64,000 bases of DNA from Geothermovivens sp964644845 (lineage in GTDB: Bacteria > Zhuqueibacterota > Zhuqueibacteria > Oleimicrobiales > Geothermoviventaceae): positions 1 through 64,000 of the forward strand of contig CAZXXS010000077.1 of the NCBI GenBank assembly GCA_964644845.1. Direction: 5' to 3'. The notes below the pieces were generated by a model. That model saw only the letters and a list, made by a program, of their open reading frames with translations, was not told the origin of the DNA and searched no databases. Positions within the stretch are counted from its first letter, which is position 1; every line of letters begins with the position of its first letter. The position numbers and the translations under genes were made by a program. Below are positions 17,239-26,432 of this stretch, one piece after another.

Positions 17239-20007
17239 TTGCGGCTCGAAAGCATCCAAATACGCGGCGCGCGGACACACAACCTGAAGAACATCGATCT
17301 GGACCTTCCGCGCAACCGCCTGATCGTGATCACGGGTGTGTCCGGTTCGGGCAAGTCCAGCCTGGCCTTCGACACGCTGTACGCCGAGGGCCAGCGACGT
17401 TACGTGGAAAGCCTCTCGGCCTACGCGCGCCAGTTCCTGGAGCGAATGGACCGACCGGACGTGGACGACATCCGTGGCATCTCGCCAGCAGTTGCCATCG
17501 AGCAGAAGAACCCGACGCGCAGCTCGCGATCCACTGTTGGCACTGCCACAGAGGTTCAGGACTACCTGCGCTTGCTCTTCGCACGGGTGGGGAAAGTCAT
17601 CTGCCCGACGTGCGGGATCGAAGTCAAGAAAGAGCAGGTCACTGACGTTGTCGAGCGTCTCCGTCAGCTGCCGGAGGGTACGCGAGTTGTTCTCGCTTTT
17701 CCGCTTTCCGTAGAAACCAGTCCCGAGCTGGTTGCGACGGCGCTGCGAGAGAACGGGTTCTTTCGCATCCTCCTGGACGACGACAACGTCGTCACGCTCG
17801 ATCAGTTGCCCTCTGGGACCCTTGCCCCCGGGAAGACAGTTCACGTCGTGGTTGATCGACTCGTGCTGCGCCCGGGTGAAGAAACACGCTGGGCCGACTC
17901 GGTGAATCTTGCCTACCGCGAAGGGCAGGGCGTGGTTGTGGTGGCCATCCCGGGCCGAGAGCGGCTCCGTTTCAGTCAGAGACTGGAGTGTTCGCGTTGT
18001 GGACGCGTTTTCCTGGAACCGCAGCCGCGACTTTTCTCTTTCAACAACCCGTTCGGAGCCTGTCCGACGTGCAAAGGTTTCGGCGACATCATCGAGATCG
18101 ACCTGGACCGTGTGGTTCCCGACAAGAGCAGGTCGATTCGGCAGGGAGCCATCGAACCCTGGAACACGCCCACGCACGCGCACCTGCGCCGCGAGCTGAT
18201 CCGCCGTGCTACGCGGCGCGGAATCGACGTGGACAAGCCTTTTTCTGAGCTCAGCGAGGATGAGCTGCAGTTCGTCCTGCACGGCGAAGGCGATTTCCCG
18301 GGCATCTACGGCTTTTTCAACTGGCTTGAAACGAAGAAGTACAAGATTGGTGTGCGTGTTTTTCTGGCGCGGTACAGGGGTTACGTGCGTTGCCCAGACT
18401 GCCAGGGAACGCGCCTCCGTCCCGAGGCTCTGTGGGTCAAGGTGGCGGGCAAGAACATCGCTGAGATCAGCGCCATGACCATCGCTGAGGCGCGCAAGTT
18501 CTTTGAAGAGCTCGAACTCATGCCCTTCGAGGCCGAGATCGCTGATCCCATTCTGCGGGAACTTCGGAACCGCCTGCGTTACCTGGACGAAGTCGGTTTG
18601 GGCTACATCACCCTCGACCGGCGGACGGCTACACTGTCAGGCGGTGAGTTTCAACGGATCAACCTGGCTACGGCGCTCGGTTCGCAGCTGGTCGGCAGTT
18701 TGTACGTCTTGGATGAGCCCTCCATCGGTCTCCACCCGCGCGACACTGGCAGACTGATCAACATCCTGACCAAGCTCCGTGACCTGGGGAACACGGTGGT
18801 CGTTGTGGAACATGACCGCGACACGATGGAGGCTGCCGACTACATCGTGGACCTCGGGCCCGGGGCGGGCGAACGAGGAGGGCAGATTGTTTTCCAGGGA
18901 ACGTACGAGGCCCTCAGACGTGACGGGCGCTCTCTGACGGGAGCCTACCTCCGCGGCAACCAGCAAATTCCCCTGCCCGACACACGGCGGCAACCAAGCG
19001 GGAAACAGGTCGTCGTCAAAGGCGCGTCTGAGCACAACCTGAAGAACATCGACGTGGCCATTCCGCTGGGGCTATTTGTGGTTGTAACGGGTGTTTCCGG
19101 CTCCGGAAAAAGCACGTTGGTTCACGATGTGTTGTACAACGGACTGAAGCGCTTGCGCGGTGACTGGAAGGCAAAGCCGGGCCGTTTCCGGGCCATCCTG
19201 GGTGCCGAGCTGGTTGACGAGGTTACGCTGGTGGACCAGTCGCCGATTGGTAAAACACCCCGCTCCAACCCGGCGACTTACGTGAAGGCGTTCGACGGCA
19301 TCCGGCAGGTTTTTGCCCAAACGCGCGCCTCACGGGTGCGCGGGTTAACGCCGGGCCACTTCTCGTTCAACGTGCCTGGCGGGCGCTGCGAGACGTGCCA
19401 GGGAGCCGGTGTGGTGAAGCTGGAAATGCAGTTCTTAGCTGATCTGTACCTGGAGTGCGAAACCTGCGGCGGTAAGCGCTACAAACGCGAGATCTTGGAA
19501 GTCCGTTTCCGCGGAGCCAACATCTACGACGTACTACAGATGACGGTTGACGAAGCGCACCATCTTTTCCGTGACTTCCCGGCGGTCACGCAGCGGTTGC
19601 AGCTCTTGCGGGATGTCGGTTTGGGCTACCTGCGCCTCGGCCAACCGGCCACCACGCTGAGTGGCGGGGAAGCCCAGCGCGTGAAACTCGCGGCCCACAT
19701 GGGCAGCCGTCCCGGAAAACACGTGCTCTACATCTTCGACGAGCCAACCACGGGACTGCACTTCGACGACATTCGCAAGTTGCTTGCGTGTTTCGACCGG
19801 CTCATTGAGGCCGGGAACAGCGTTCTGGTAATCGAGCACAACATTGACGTGATCAAAAATGCGGACTGGGTAATCGACCTCGGACCGGAGGGCGGTGACG
19901 GCGGTGGGCGCGTAGTGGCCGCGGGTCCGCCGGAGGCCATCGCCGCCAATCCCTCTTCGTACACAGGACACTACCTGAGGCGCGTGTTAAAGTTGAGGGC
20001 GGCGTGA
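17239..20007 (+). CDS. uvrA: Excinuclease ABC subunit A
   Basis: Damage-recognition ATPase of nucleotide excision repair. The 922 residues hold two ABC ATPase halves. Walker A motifs G-V-S-G-S-G-K-S occur at 33-40 and about 618-625. LSGGE signatures lie near 470 and 815, each followed by a D-E-P Walker B. Zinc modules appear as Cys pairs near 116-119 and as C-x2-C sets near 255-283 and 716-745. The family N-terminus (I-R-G-A-R-T-H-N-L-K) is reached within ten residues of the TTG start at 17239. The AGGA box is only two bases from that TTG, so the exact start is less sure than the rest. The stop overlaps the next gene. Confidence 0.97.
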   Translation: MRLESIQIRGARTHNLKNIDLDLPRNRLIVITGVSGSGKSSLAFDTLYAEGQRRYVESLSAYARQFLERMDRPDVDDIRGISPAVAIEQKNPTRSSRSTVGTATEVQDYLRLLFARVGKVICPTCGIEVKKEQVTDVVERLRQLPEGTRVVLAFPLSVETSPELVATALRENGFFRILLDDDNVVTLDQLPSGTLAPGKTVHVVVDRLVLRPGEETRWADSVNLAYREGQGVVVVAIPGRERLRFSQRLECSRCGRVFLEPQPRLFSFNNPFGACPTCKGFGDIIEIDLDRVVPDKSRSIRQGAIEPWNTPTHAHLRRELIRRATRRGIDVDKPFSELSEDELQFVLHGEGDFPGIYGFFNWLETKKYKIGVRVFLARYRGYVRCPDCQGTRLRPEALWVKVAGKNIAEISAMTIAEARKFFEELELMPFEAEIADPILRELRNRLRYLDEVGLGYITLDRRTATLSGGEFQRINLATALGSQLVGSLYVLDEPSIGLHPRDTGRLINILTKLRDLGNTVVVVEHDRDTMEAADYIVDLGPGAGERGGQIVFQGTYEALRRDGRSLTGAYLRGNQQIPLPDTRRQPSGKQVVVKGASEHNLKNIDVAIPLGLFVVVTGVSGSGKSTLVHDVLYNGLKRLRGDWKAKPGRFRAILGAELVDEVTLVDQSPIGKTPRSNPATYVKAFDGIRQVFAQTRASRVRGLTPGHFSFNVPGGRCETCQGAGVVKLEMQFLADLYLECETCGGKRYKREILEVRFRGANIYDVLQMTVDEAHHLFRDFPAVTQRLQLLRDVGLGYLRLGQPATTLSGGEAQRVKLAAHMGSRPGKHVLYIFDEPTTGLHFDDIRKLLACFDRLIEAGNSVLVIEHNIDVIKNADWVIDLGPEGGDGGGRVVAAGPPEAIAANPSSYTGHYLRRVLKLRAA

Positions 20008-20531
20008 AGAATTTGCTCCTCACCGGCAAACCAGGCGTCGGCAAAACGACCGCCGTTTTGCGCGCTCTGGAGCTGGCCGGCGTGCCAGCACGCGGCTTTG
20101 TGACGGGTGAACTCCGTGGACCGCGCGGTCGAACGGGTTTTCAGCTTCGCACACTTGATGGCCGAACGGACACACTGGCATCCGTGGATTTCCCCGGGCC
20201 TCCGCGGGTGGGGAAGTACGGAGTACGTCTCGAAGCACTGGAACGGTTGGGTGTGCCCGAAATCGACACCGCTCTGGCCGAAGGCACACTCCTGGTTGTC
20301 GACGAGATCGGCAAAATGGAGCTGTTCTCACGGTCTTTTCGCGACGCGATCTTGCGCGCGCTGGACGCGCCGGTTGCCGTGCTTGCGACAATTACCAGGG
20401 CGTCACATCCGGTGGCCCAGCGCATCAAAAAGCGCCCAGACGTGCAGCTTGTCGAGATCACACCTTCGAATCGGGAGTCCGTGGTCCAGGAGGTTCTGGT
20501 ACCCTGGATCCGCGACGCGGTGGCCGACTGA
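20004..20531 (+). CDS. THEP1-type nucleoside-triphosphatase
   Basis: Small P-loop NTPase of the THEP1 (DUF265) family, which hydrolyses NTPs in vitro and has homologues from thermophiles, archaea and animals. Walker A is G-K-P-G-V-G-K-T at 8-15 and Walker B is L-L-V-V-D100-E-I-G-K. The G-F-V-T-G-E and F-R-D-A-I-L-R motifs fit the family. The 175 residues are the usual length. The GTG start overlaps the uvrA stop (GTGA), so translation is coupled to uvrA. The biological role is unknown. Coupling to uvrA may reflect nucleotide-pool or repair functions, but that is a guess. Confidence 0.9.
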   Translation: MKNLLLTGKPGVGKTTAVLRALELAGVPARGFVTGELRGPRGRTGFQLRTLDGRTDTLASVDFPGPPRVGKYGVRLEALERLGVPEIDTALAEGTLLVVDEIGKMELFSRSFRDAILRALDAPVAVLATITRASHPVAQRIKKRPDVQLVEITPSNRESVVQEVLVPWIRDAVAD

Positions 20532-20796
20532 GGGAAGAGCCATCGAGAACCGGTTTGGAGCCGTTCGGGACGGCATTCGAAACCGGTTCGGTAAGGTCGA
20601 GCGTGAATTTCCCGTGCCTCGAGGGAAGCGAGCGCACGAATTCATTTGCACTGAACGAATCGCCGTGTGCTGGCGTTTGTCGATCGCAAGACACCGAATA
20701 ACAGCTGCCGACTACGATTTTGCCGTTTCGTTCTACCTGCCAGGCGCGGGACGTGGGGTTCCCGGCCTGGAAAGAGCAAACCTGAGGAGGCGCAAC
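20532..20796. other. Gap between the THEP1 gene and pdxS with a composite hairpin
   Basis: About 15 bases after the THEP1 stop is a nested inverted repeat (20547-20589). The remaining 200 bases must carry the pdxS promoter, but I see no strong match. Confidence 0.4.
20547..20589. repeat. Nested inverted repeat (stem-loop) after the THEP1 gene
   Basis: GAACCGGTTT (20547-20556) pairs perfectly with AAACCGGTTC (20580-20589). Inside the loop GCCGT pairs with ACGGC around TCGGG. No T-run follows on either strand, so it is not a standard terminator; it may be a processing site or a protein site. Confidence 0.6.
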
Positions 20797-21684
20797 ATGT
20801 GGAACACCTCAGAGGATTACAAGGTTAAGGTTGGCCTGGCCGAGATGCTCAAGGGCGGTGTCATCATGGACGTGACCACGCCCGAACAGGCCAAAATCGC
20901 CGAGGATGCCGGTGCTGTGGCCGTGATGGCCCTGGAGCGCATCCCCGCTGACATCCGTGCGCAGGGTGGGATTGCTCGCATGAGTGACCCGAAGGTGATT
21001 CGGGCCATCCAGGAAGCGGTTTCGATTCCGGTGATGGCCAAATGCCGGATCGGCCATTTCGCAGAAGCCCAGGTGCTGGAAGCCTTAGGCGTGGATTTCA
21101 TCGACGAGAGCGAGGTACTGACGCCGGCCGACGAAGAGCACCACATCGACAAATGGAAATTCAAAGTGCCCTTCGTGTGTGGCTGTCGGGACCTGGGCGA
21201 AGCCCTGCGCAGAGTTGCCGAAGGCGCGGCCATGATTCGCACCAAGGGTGAAGCCGGGACCGGCAACATCGTGGAAGCGGTGCGTCACATGCGGTCGGTG
21301 CAGTCGGCCATTCGCAGAATCACCACCTTAGGCGACGACGAGCTGGTGGCCGAAGCCAAGAAACTCGGAGCGCCGGTGGAGCTGGTGCGCTACGTGAAGG
21401 AAAACGGCAAACTACCGGTTCCGAATTTCGCTGCTGGTGGGGTGGCTACACCAGCCGATGCCAGCCTCATGATGCAGCTGGGCGCGGAGAGCATTTTCGT
21501 GGGTAGCGGCATCTTCAAGTCCGAGAACCCGGCGGCGCGCGCGCGGGCCATCGTGCTTGCCACGACACACTACATGGACTTCGACCTTGTGGCGCGCGTT
21601 TCCGAAGGCCTCGGCGAAGCCATGCCGGGGCTGGACATCAAGGAGATCCCCGAGGAACAGCGCATGGCCGTGAGGGGCTGGTAG
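20797..21684 (+). CDS. pdxS: Pyridoxal 5'-phosphate synthase, synthase subunit PdxS
   Basis: Makes pyridoxal phosphate from ribose 5-phosphate, glyceraldehyde 3-phosphate and ammonia supplied by PdxT. It is a TIM barrel of 295 residues, standard for the family. Both catalytic lysines are in place: Lys82 in V-M-A-K-C-R-I-G-H and Lys150 in I-R-T-K-G-E-A-G-T-G. The start ATG follows GAGGAGG by six bases; the same frame stays open far upstream but without similarity, so that extension is rejected. pdxT follows after one base. No regulatory RNA was seen in the leader. Confidence 0.98.
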   Translation: MWNTSEDYKVKVGLAEMLKGGVIMDVTTPEQAKIAEDAGAVAVMALERIPADIRAQGGIARMSDPKVIRAIQEAVSIPVMAKCRIGHFAEAQVLEALGVDFIDESEVLTPADEEHHIDKWKFKVPFVCGCRDLGEALRRVAEGAAMIRTKGEAGTGNIVEAVRHMRSVQSAIRRITTLGDDELVAEAKKLGAPVELVRYVKENGKLPVPNFAAGGVATPADASLMMQLGAESIFVGSGIFKSENPAARARAIVLATTHYMDFDLVARVSEGLGEAMPGLDIKEIPEEQRMAVRGW

Positions 21685-21685
21685 G

Positions 21686-22348
21686 ATGAAGATCGGCGTG
21701 CTGGCCCTGCAAGGGGATTTCGCCAAACACCAGGAAATGCTCCACAGGCTGGGTGTCGAGGCGCCAGAAATTCGCCTTCCAGCTGAGCTGAAGGACCTCG
21801 ACGGACTTGTACTGCCCGGCGGCGAATCCACCACGTTCTCCAAACTCATGAAAGAGACCGGGATTTGGGATGCCTTGCGTTTTTTCGCCAATTCGCACCC
21901 GATCTTCGGTACCTGCGCTGGACTCATCGTGCTGGCCAACGAGCTTGTGAACCAACGGGTGGAGACGCTACGCTTGCTGGATGTCGTCGTGCAGCGCAAC
22001 GCCTACGGACGCCAACGTGAGAGTTTTGTGGGGCCTGTCGATCTGGCACTGAATGGCGACAAAAGCACTTTCTCGGGGGTGTTCATCCGGGCACCGAAGA
22101 TCGTTGGCGTGGGGGGTAAGGTGGAAGTGCTTGGTCGCCACGGTGACGAGCCGGTGCTGGTACGACATGCCAACATCCTGGCGGCTACTTTCCACCCGGA
22201 GCTGACTGATGACACGCGCATTCACGCGTACTTTGCCCGAATGGTTGAGGAAGCGCGGCAGAGTCGCGGAGCGGCCGTTGCAGACAACGTTACCCCGGAA
22301 AGCCCTGAGGACGGAGCGCTCGGAGAGCGCGACGCGCGACAGGCCTGA
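21686..22348 (+). CDS. pdxT: Pyridoxal 5'-phosphate synthase, glutaminase subunit PdxT
   Basis: Class I glutamine amidotransferase that passes ammonia to PdxS. The catalytic triad is visible: Cys77 in F-G-T-C-A-G-L, His170 and Glu172 in A-T-F-H-P-E-L. The L-P-G-G-E-S-T-T oxyanion loop lies at 43-50. The core is about 190 residues; a charged, variable tail of about 25 residues follows. The start codon is one base after the pdxS stop, so the two subunits are made in step. Confidence 0.97.
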   Translation: MKIGVLALQGDFAKHQEMLHRLGVEAPEIRLPAELKDLDGLVLPGGESTTFSKLMKETGIWDALRFFANSHPIFGTCAGLIVLANELVNQRVETLRLLDVVVQRNAYGRQRESFVGPVDLALNGDKSTFSGVFIRAPKIVGVGGKVEVLGRHGDEPVLVRHANILAATFHPELTDDTRIHAYFARMVEEARQSRGAAVADNVTPESPEDGALGERDARQA

Positions 22349-22799
22349 GTTCGACCACGGTCTGCTGAAGGTGTTCTCTTTGGACAGAACGGAGAGGGCG
22401 AGGGGAGCCGGGCGTTCGCGGAGCAGATCACAACCACTCGCCGAACCAGGTTGAACACAGAAGAGGTGCGCCGGGGTTTGGTGCAGCAAGGGGGCTTGGA
22501 AAAGTGAGCGGAAGCCGTGAGCGCAGGGCGTCGGGACGGTGAGGACGACGCCGGTGGCTCCTGCCTGCGGGAGCTGCTCCTTCGTGTTCGGCTGGTTTCC
22601 GGGTGAACTTCCAGTACTGGGTTGAGTAACCGCAACGCCGTTCGGTGGAGACCGTGCAGCAGAGGCGGACTGCCTCGTGTGTGCCGGAGCAGGAGAGAGG
22701 CACCTTGTTTGCTCTGCCCTTCTGTTGAGAAATCGCTTCGGACTCCAGTCCGAGCGCCCGAATCCGTCGTTCTTACCACAAGGGTGCGGGAGACACGCT
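22349..22799. other. 450-base intergenic region, no gene seen
   Basis: Located between pdxT and the metallo-beta-lactamase-fold gene. Frames are short and Ser/Arg-rich. No promoter with clear boxes, no terminator and no RNA family was recognised. Confidence 0.4.
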
Positions 22800-23756
22800 T
22801 TGTTTTGCTACCAGAAAGGCATTAAGCTTTTTGGGGCCGACTTTTATCTGGACGCCGAACGTGTGGTTCCTTTCTCCTTCGTTTCTCACGGCCACACAGA
22901 CCATCTGCGCAACCACAAGCGTGTGCTGGCCACGCCGCCGACGGCCCGTTTCCACAAGCTGCGTCATCCCAAGTCGGAAGTGCTGACAGTCGATTTCAAT
23001 CATCCCGTGGAAGTGGAGGGCTACCAGGTGGAGCTGCTCCCGGCCGGACACATTCTTGGCTCCGCGCAGATCTTAGTGCAGAAAGACGGGACCTCCCTCC
23101 TGTACACGGGTGATTTCAAAGTACGCCACGGTAGCACGTGCGAGCCGATCGAGATTCGCCACGCCGACATCCTGATCATGGAGTCCACTTACGGACACCC
23201 GGACTACCAGTTTGCTTCTCCCCAACAGCTTGAGGAAGCCCTCGACCAGTTCATTCGCAAGTGCCTACGTTGGGGCGAGGTGCCGATTGTTCTCGCGTAC
23301 GCGCTCGGGAAGGCTCAGGAAGCAGTCCGAATGATCAATGGCTTTGGGTACCGAGTTCTGGTCCATCCAAGCGTGGCCAAGTTTGCCGATGTGTACCAAG
23401 CGTTTGGATACGACATCGGCCCTTACGAGCTCTGGCAGGAAGGTGCGCCCGCAGATGGTGTCCTGGTGGTACCACCTCACGCAACCCGCAAGCCCATTTT
23501 CTCGAACATTGGCCTGTACAGAACACTGTTGCTTTCCGGGTGGGCTAACAGCAATGGTCGCTACCGCTTCGGGGCCGACGAAGCAATTCCGTTCAGTGAT
23601 CACGCTGACTTCCGCGAACTACTGGATTTTGTGGAGCAGGTTCGTCCCAAGCGCATTTACACCACGCACGGCTTCGAGGAATTTCCCGCCTACCTGCGGG
23701 CGGCTGGCTTCGACGCAAGACCACTGCGTTCCGGCGGCCAGCTGTCGCTTTTCTGA
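22800..23756 (+). CDS. Metallo-beta-lactamase-fold nuclease (YSH1/CPSF-like exonuclease family)
   Basis: Metal-dependent hydrolase resembling the exonuclease/RNA-processing branch of the metallo-beta-lactamase fold. The motif H30-G-H32-T-D34-H35 binds the metals. L-L-P-A-G-H-I-L-G-S-A-Q, L-Y-T-G-D-F and F-S-D-H-A-D further along are the other family motifs, and C-terminal T-T-H-G fits motif C. A full beta-CASP insert is not obvious, so it is closer to the compact 'ligase-associated exonuclease' type. I start it at TTG 22800 (318 residues), behind GGGAG at seven bases, which places the first motif at the normal distance. It lies six bases before the JAB-DinG helicase gene, so the two are probably co-transcribed and may act on the same nucleic acid. 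Confidence 0.85.
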   Translation: MFCYQKGIKLFGADFYLDAERVVPFSFVSHGHTDHLRNHKRVLATPPTARFHKLRHPKSEVLTVDFNHPVEVEGYQVELLPAGHILGSAQILVQKDGTSLLYTGDFKVRHGSTCEPIEIRHADILIMESTYGHPDYQFASPQQLEEALDQFIRKCLRWGEVPIVLAYALGKAQEAVRMINGFGYRVLVHPSVAKFADVYQAFGYDIGPYELWQEGAPADGVLVVPPHATRKPIFSNIGLYRTLLLSGWANSNGRYRFGADEAIPFSDHADFRELLDFVEQVRPKRIYTTHGFEEFPAYLRAAGFDARPLRSGGQLSLF

Positions 23757-23762
23757 GGCACC

Positions 23763-26387
23763 ATGGCTCGTGTTGATCAGTACATCTCCACCAGGGCGGC
23801 AGAGAAGATCCGGCGCGCCATTCGGGAAGCCGGTGGCAACGAAGTGTACTTCATCGGCTACACGGACAAAGATCTCCGTGTCGCCGATGTGGACGTACTG
23901 GCGAGGGGGAATGCTTACGAGGTACCGGCCGTTTTCCAGACGGTGTCCGAAGGGGACGTGATCATTCACAACCATCCGTCCGGCGATTTGACACCCTCCA
24001 GCGCAGACGTGAACATTCTGAGCAGACTGGCAGGCGAGGGTGTAGCAGGCTACATCGTGAACAACGACGTGAGCGACATTTACGTCGTTGTTGAACCTCT
24101 TAAGCCCAAGGAAATTCAGCCTCTCGACGAAGACGAACTCGTTCGCATCCTTTCACCCGCGGGGCCGATTGCCCGAAAGCTTTCCAACTACGAACATCGC
24201 CCCCAGCAGGAACAGATGCTCCGCGTCGTGACCCGCGCGTTCAACCAGAATGAGCTTGCTGTGATCGAGGCGGGCACGGGTACCGGGAAAACGCTCGCCT
24301 ACCTCCTCCCGGCCATCCACTGGGCCCTGAAGAACAAAGAGCGTTGTCTGGTTTCCACCAACACGATCAATTTACAGGAGCAACTCATTCACAAGGACAT
24401 TCCTTTCCTGCAGTCGGTGCTTCCGGAGAAGTTCAACGCGGTGCTGGTGAAAGGGCGGGGCAATTACGTCTGTCTGCGCAAAGTGGACGAGCTGCAGCTG
24501 GACCTGGACCTTTACGCCGAAGAGGATGAAAAAGACGAGCTGCAGAAGATCCTGGACTGGGTGAAAGTGACCAGTGACGGCAGTAAGTCGGATCTGGGGT
24601 TTGTGCCAAGCAATGAGGTTTGGGAGAAGGTGGCCTCGGAAAGCGAAACGTGTACGCGAGCGCGTTGCCGCTTTTTCAACAAATGTTTTGTGATGCGAGC
24701 TCGACGAGAAGCGGCTAAGGCGCACGTGCTGGTGGTCAACCATCATCTCCTCTTTGCGGATCTGGCCCTGCGCGGGATTACTGGCGCCACTGAAGCAGTG
24801 GCTGTGTTACCGCCCTACCAGCGCATCGTGCTCGACGAGGCTCACCACATCGAGGATGTGGCCACCAATTACTTCGGCATTGGCATCACGCGCTGGGGTA
24901 TGGCCCGGCTGTTGCACCGCCTCCACCGGGTACGCAAAGGGATCCCTCGCGGGCTTGTGCACGTCGTGGCTGAGAGGCTTCGCGCGGGGCAGGGCAAAAT
25001 TCCGCGCCACAAACTGGACAAGCTCGAGCAGACCCTAACGATGGAGCTCTTGCCCACAGTTCAGGAAACCGAGAGCCTGAACGACGAGGTCATGGAAGAG
25101 CTCTACCAGGCTACGGTGCGCGTCTCGCTGCAGCTTCCGCGTCGCGAAGAGAACAACTCGGAGGCTGCGAAAATTCGCCTCACGGATTTGGTTCTCAGCC
25201 TGTACCAGGCACAACCCGTGCTCTGGGAGGGGTTGAAGAACTACGAAGCGAAACTCCGTAGCCTTTCGCTGGTCATCGCCGACCTTGTGGACGGCCTCAC
25301 GGAACTGGAGTCGGCAGTGCCCAGCCTGGCCTCGCCGCGGATCGAGATCGCTGCCCTCGGAGAGCGTTTTGCCGCAGCCGCCGAAACCCTGCGCGTGGTG
25401 TTCCGGGACAGCGGGGACGAGTGGATTCGCTGGATTGAAATCAAACCGCGGCCGAACAAAAACATTGTTCGTGTCGGCGCTTCGCCGCTGGAAATTGGTC
25501 CCCGCCTCGCCGATGCCGTGTTCGACAGCTACAAGACCGTGGTCATGACTTCGGCCACACTGGCCGTTGACAAAAGGTTCGATTTCTTCAAGGAGCGCGT
25601 TGGTCTCAACCTCGTGTCCGGTGAACGGGTGGTGGAGGAACTGCTCCCCGCGCCTTTTAACTACCGGGAGCAGGTTATCATCGGCGTGCCGCTCGACGTT
25701 CCGGAACCGAGTCACCCACGTTTCGCGGAGGAACTGGTGCCGTTGCTGTGGGAAGCCCTGCAGGTCACGCAGGGACGTGCTTTTGTGTTGTTCACTTCGT
25801 ACAACCTCCTTTCGCGCATGTACAACAGGCTTGCGGGTTTGCTGCGTGACGCCGGCATGGAACCGCTGCGACAAGGCATGGCCCAGCGCCACAAACTTCT
25901 CGAGTGGTTCAAACGAGACACGCATTCGGTGCTCTTTGCTACGGATTCGTTCTGGGAGGGGGTTGACGTGGAGGGTGAGGCGCTCAGTTCTGTGATCATC
26001 ACCCGCCTGCCCTTCAAAGTGCCCACAGAGCCCGTTGTGGAAGCGCGGGTGGAGGCCATCGCCAGGCGCGGGGGCAACCCGTTCACGGACTACACCGTAC
26101 CGCAGGCCGTGCTCAAATTCAAGCAGGGCTTCGGACGCCTGATTCGTCGCAAAACAGATCGCGGTTGCGTTCTGGTGTTCGACAAACGCATCATCGAGAA
26201 GAGCTACGGCCGTGTGTTCCTGAATTCCCTGCCGGAAACGCGCCTTGTGTCCGGTCCGCGGCAACAGGTTTTTCGGGCTGTGGCAACTTTCTTCTCGCAG
26301 AATCAACCGGGAACTCGTGGTGCAGAACCGGATTCCGGCGCGGTCGAAGCACCGAATCCCGGGACGGCCGGTCAAGCCCGCGCGTAG
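23763..26387 (+). CDS. RadC/JAB-domain - DinG/XPD-type helicase fusion
   Basis: The N-terminal about 120 residues form a RadC-like JAB/MPN domain with a complete metal motif: H69-N-H71-P-S, seven residues, S79-S-A-D82, and Glu27 as the likely catalytic acid. From about 140 the protein is a superfamily 2 DinG/XPD helicase. Walker A is E-A-G-T-G-T-G-K-T at about 169-177. Four cysteines near 236, 296, 301 and 307 are spaced as in the XPD iron-sulfur cluster. The DEAH box (L-D-E-A-H-H) is near 356, and Q-G-F-G-R-L-I-R-R is motif VI. DinG acts 5' to 3' on forked DNA, R-loops and G4 structures. The ATG has a GAGG box. The usual exonuclease domain of some DinG proteins is absent, but a nuclease-fold gene precedes it. 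Confidence 0.9.
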   Translation: MARVDQYISTRAAEKIRRAIREAGGNEVYFIGYTDKDLRVADVDVLARGNAYEVPAVFQTVSEGDVIIHNHPSGDLTPSSADVNILSRLAGEGVAGYIVNNDVSDIYVVVEPLKPKEIQPLDEDELVRILSPAGPIARKLSNYEHRPQQEQMLRVVTRAFNQNELAVIEAGTGTGKTLAYLLPAIHWALKNKERCLVSTNTINLQEQLIHKDIPFLQSVLPEKFNAVLVKGRGNYVCLRKVDELQLDLDLYAEEDEKDELQKILDWVKVTSDGSKSDLGFVPSNEVWEKVASESETCTRARCRFFNKCFVMRARREAAKAHVLVVNHHLLFADLALRGITGATEAVAVLPPYQRIVLDEAHHIEDVATNYFGIGITRWGMARLLHRLHRVRKGIPRGLVHVVAERLRAGQGKIPRHKLDKLEQTLTMELLPTVQETESLNDEVMEELYQATVRVSLQLPRREENNSEAAKIRLTDLVLSLYQAQPVLWEGLKNYEAKLRSLSLVIADLVDGLTELESAVPSLASPRIEIAALGERFAAAAETLRVVFRDSGDEWIRWIEIKPRPNKNIVRVGASPLEIGPRLADAVFDSYKTVVMTSATLAVDKRFDFFKERVGLNLVSGERVVEELLPAPFNYREQVIIGVPLDVPEPSHPRFAEELVPLLWEALQVTQGRAFVLFTSYNLLSRMYNRLAGLLRDAGMEPLRQGMAQRHKLLEWFKRDTHSVLFATDSFWEGVDVEGEALSSVIITRLPFKVPTEPVVEARVEAIARRGGNPFTDYTVPQAVLKFKQGFGRLIRRKTDRGCVLVFDKRIIEKSYGRVFLNSLPETRLVSGPRQQVFRAVATFFSQNQPGTRGAEPDSGAVEAPNPGTAGQARA

Positions 26388-26432
26388 GGACTGTACCGGC
26401 GAAAACTCCGCTGCGGAGGCGTTTGAGGATGC

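Noticed and set aside
17191..18282. Long minus-strand open frame opposite uvrA
   Set aside because: It is antisense to strongly conserved UvrA sequence, has no ribosome site and shows shadow-frame composition.
20107..20796. In-frame extension of pdxS to a 525-residue protein
   Set aside because: The added residues overlap the THEP1 gene in another frame and bear no similarity; a perfect ribosome site marks the 20797 ATG.
25035..26375. 446-codon minus-strand frame opposite the JAB-DinG gene
   Set aside because: Antisense shadow; the plus-strand helicase motifs continue throughout.
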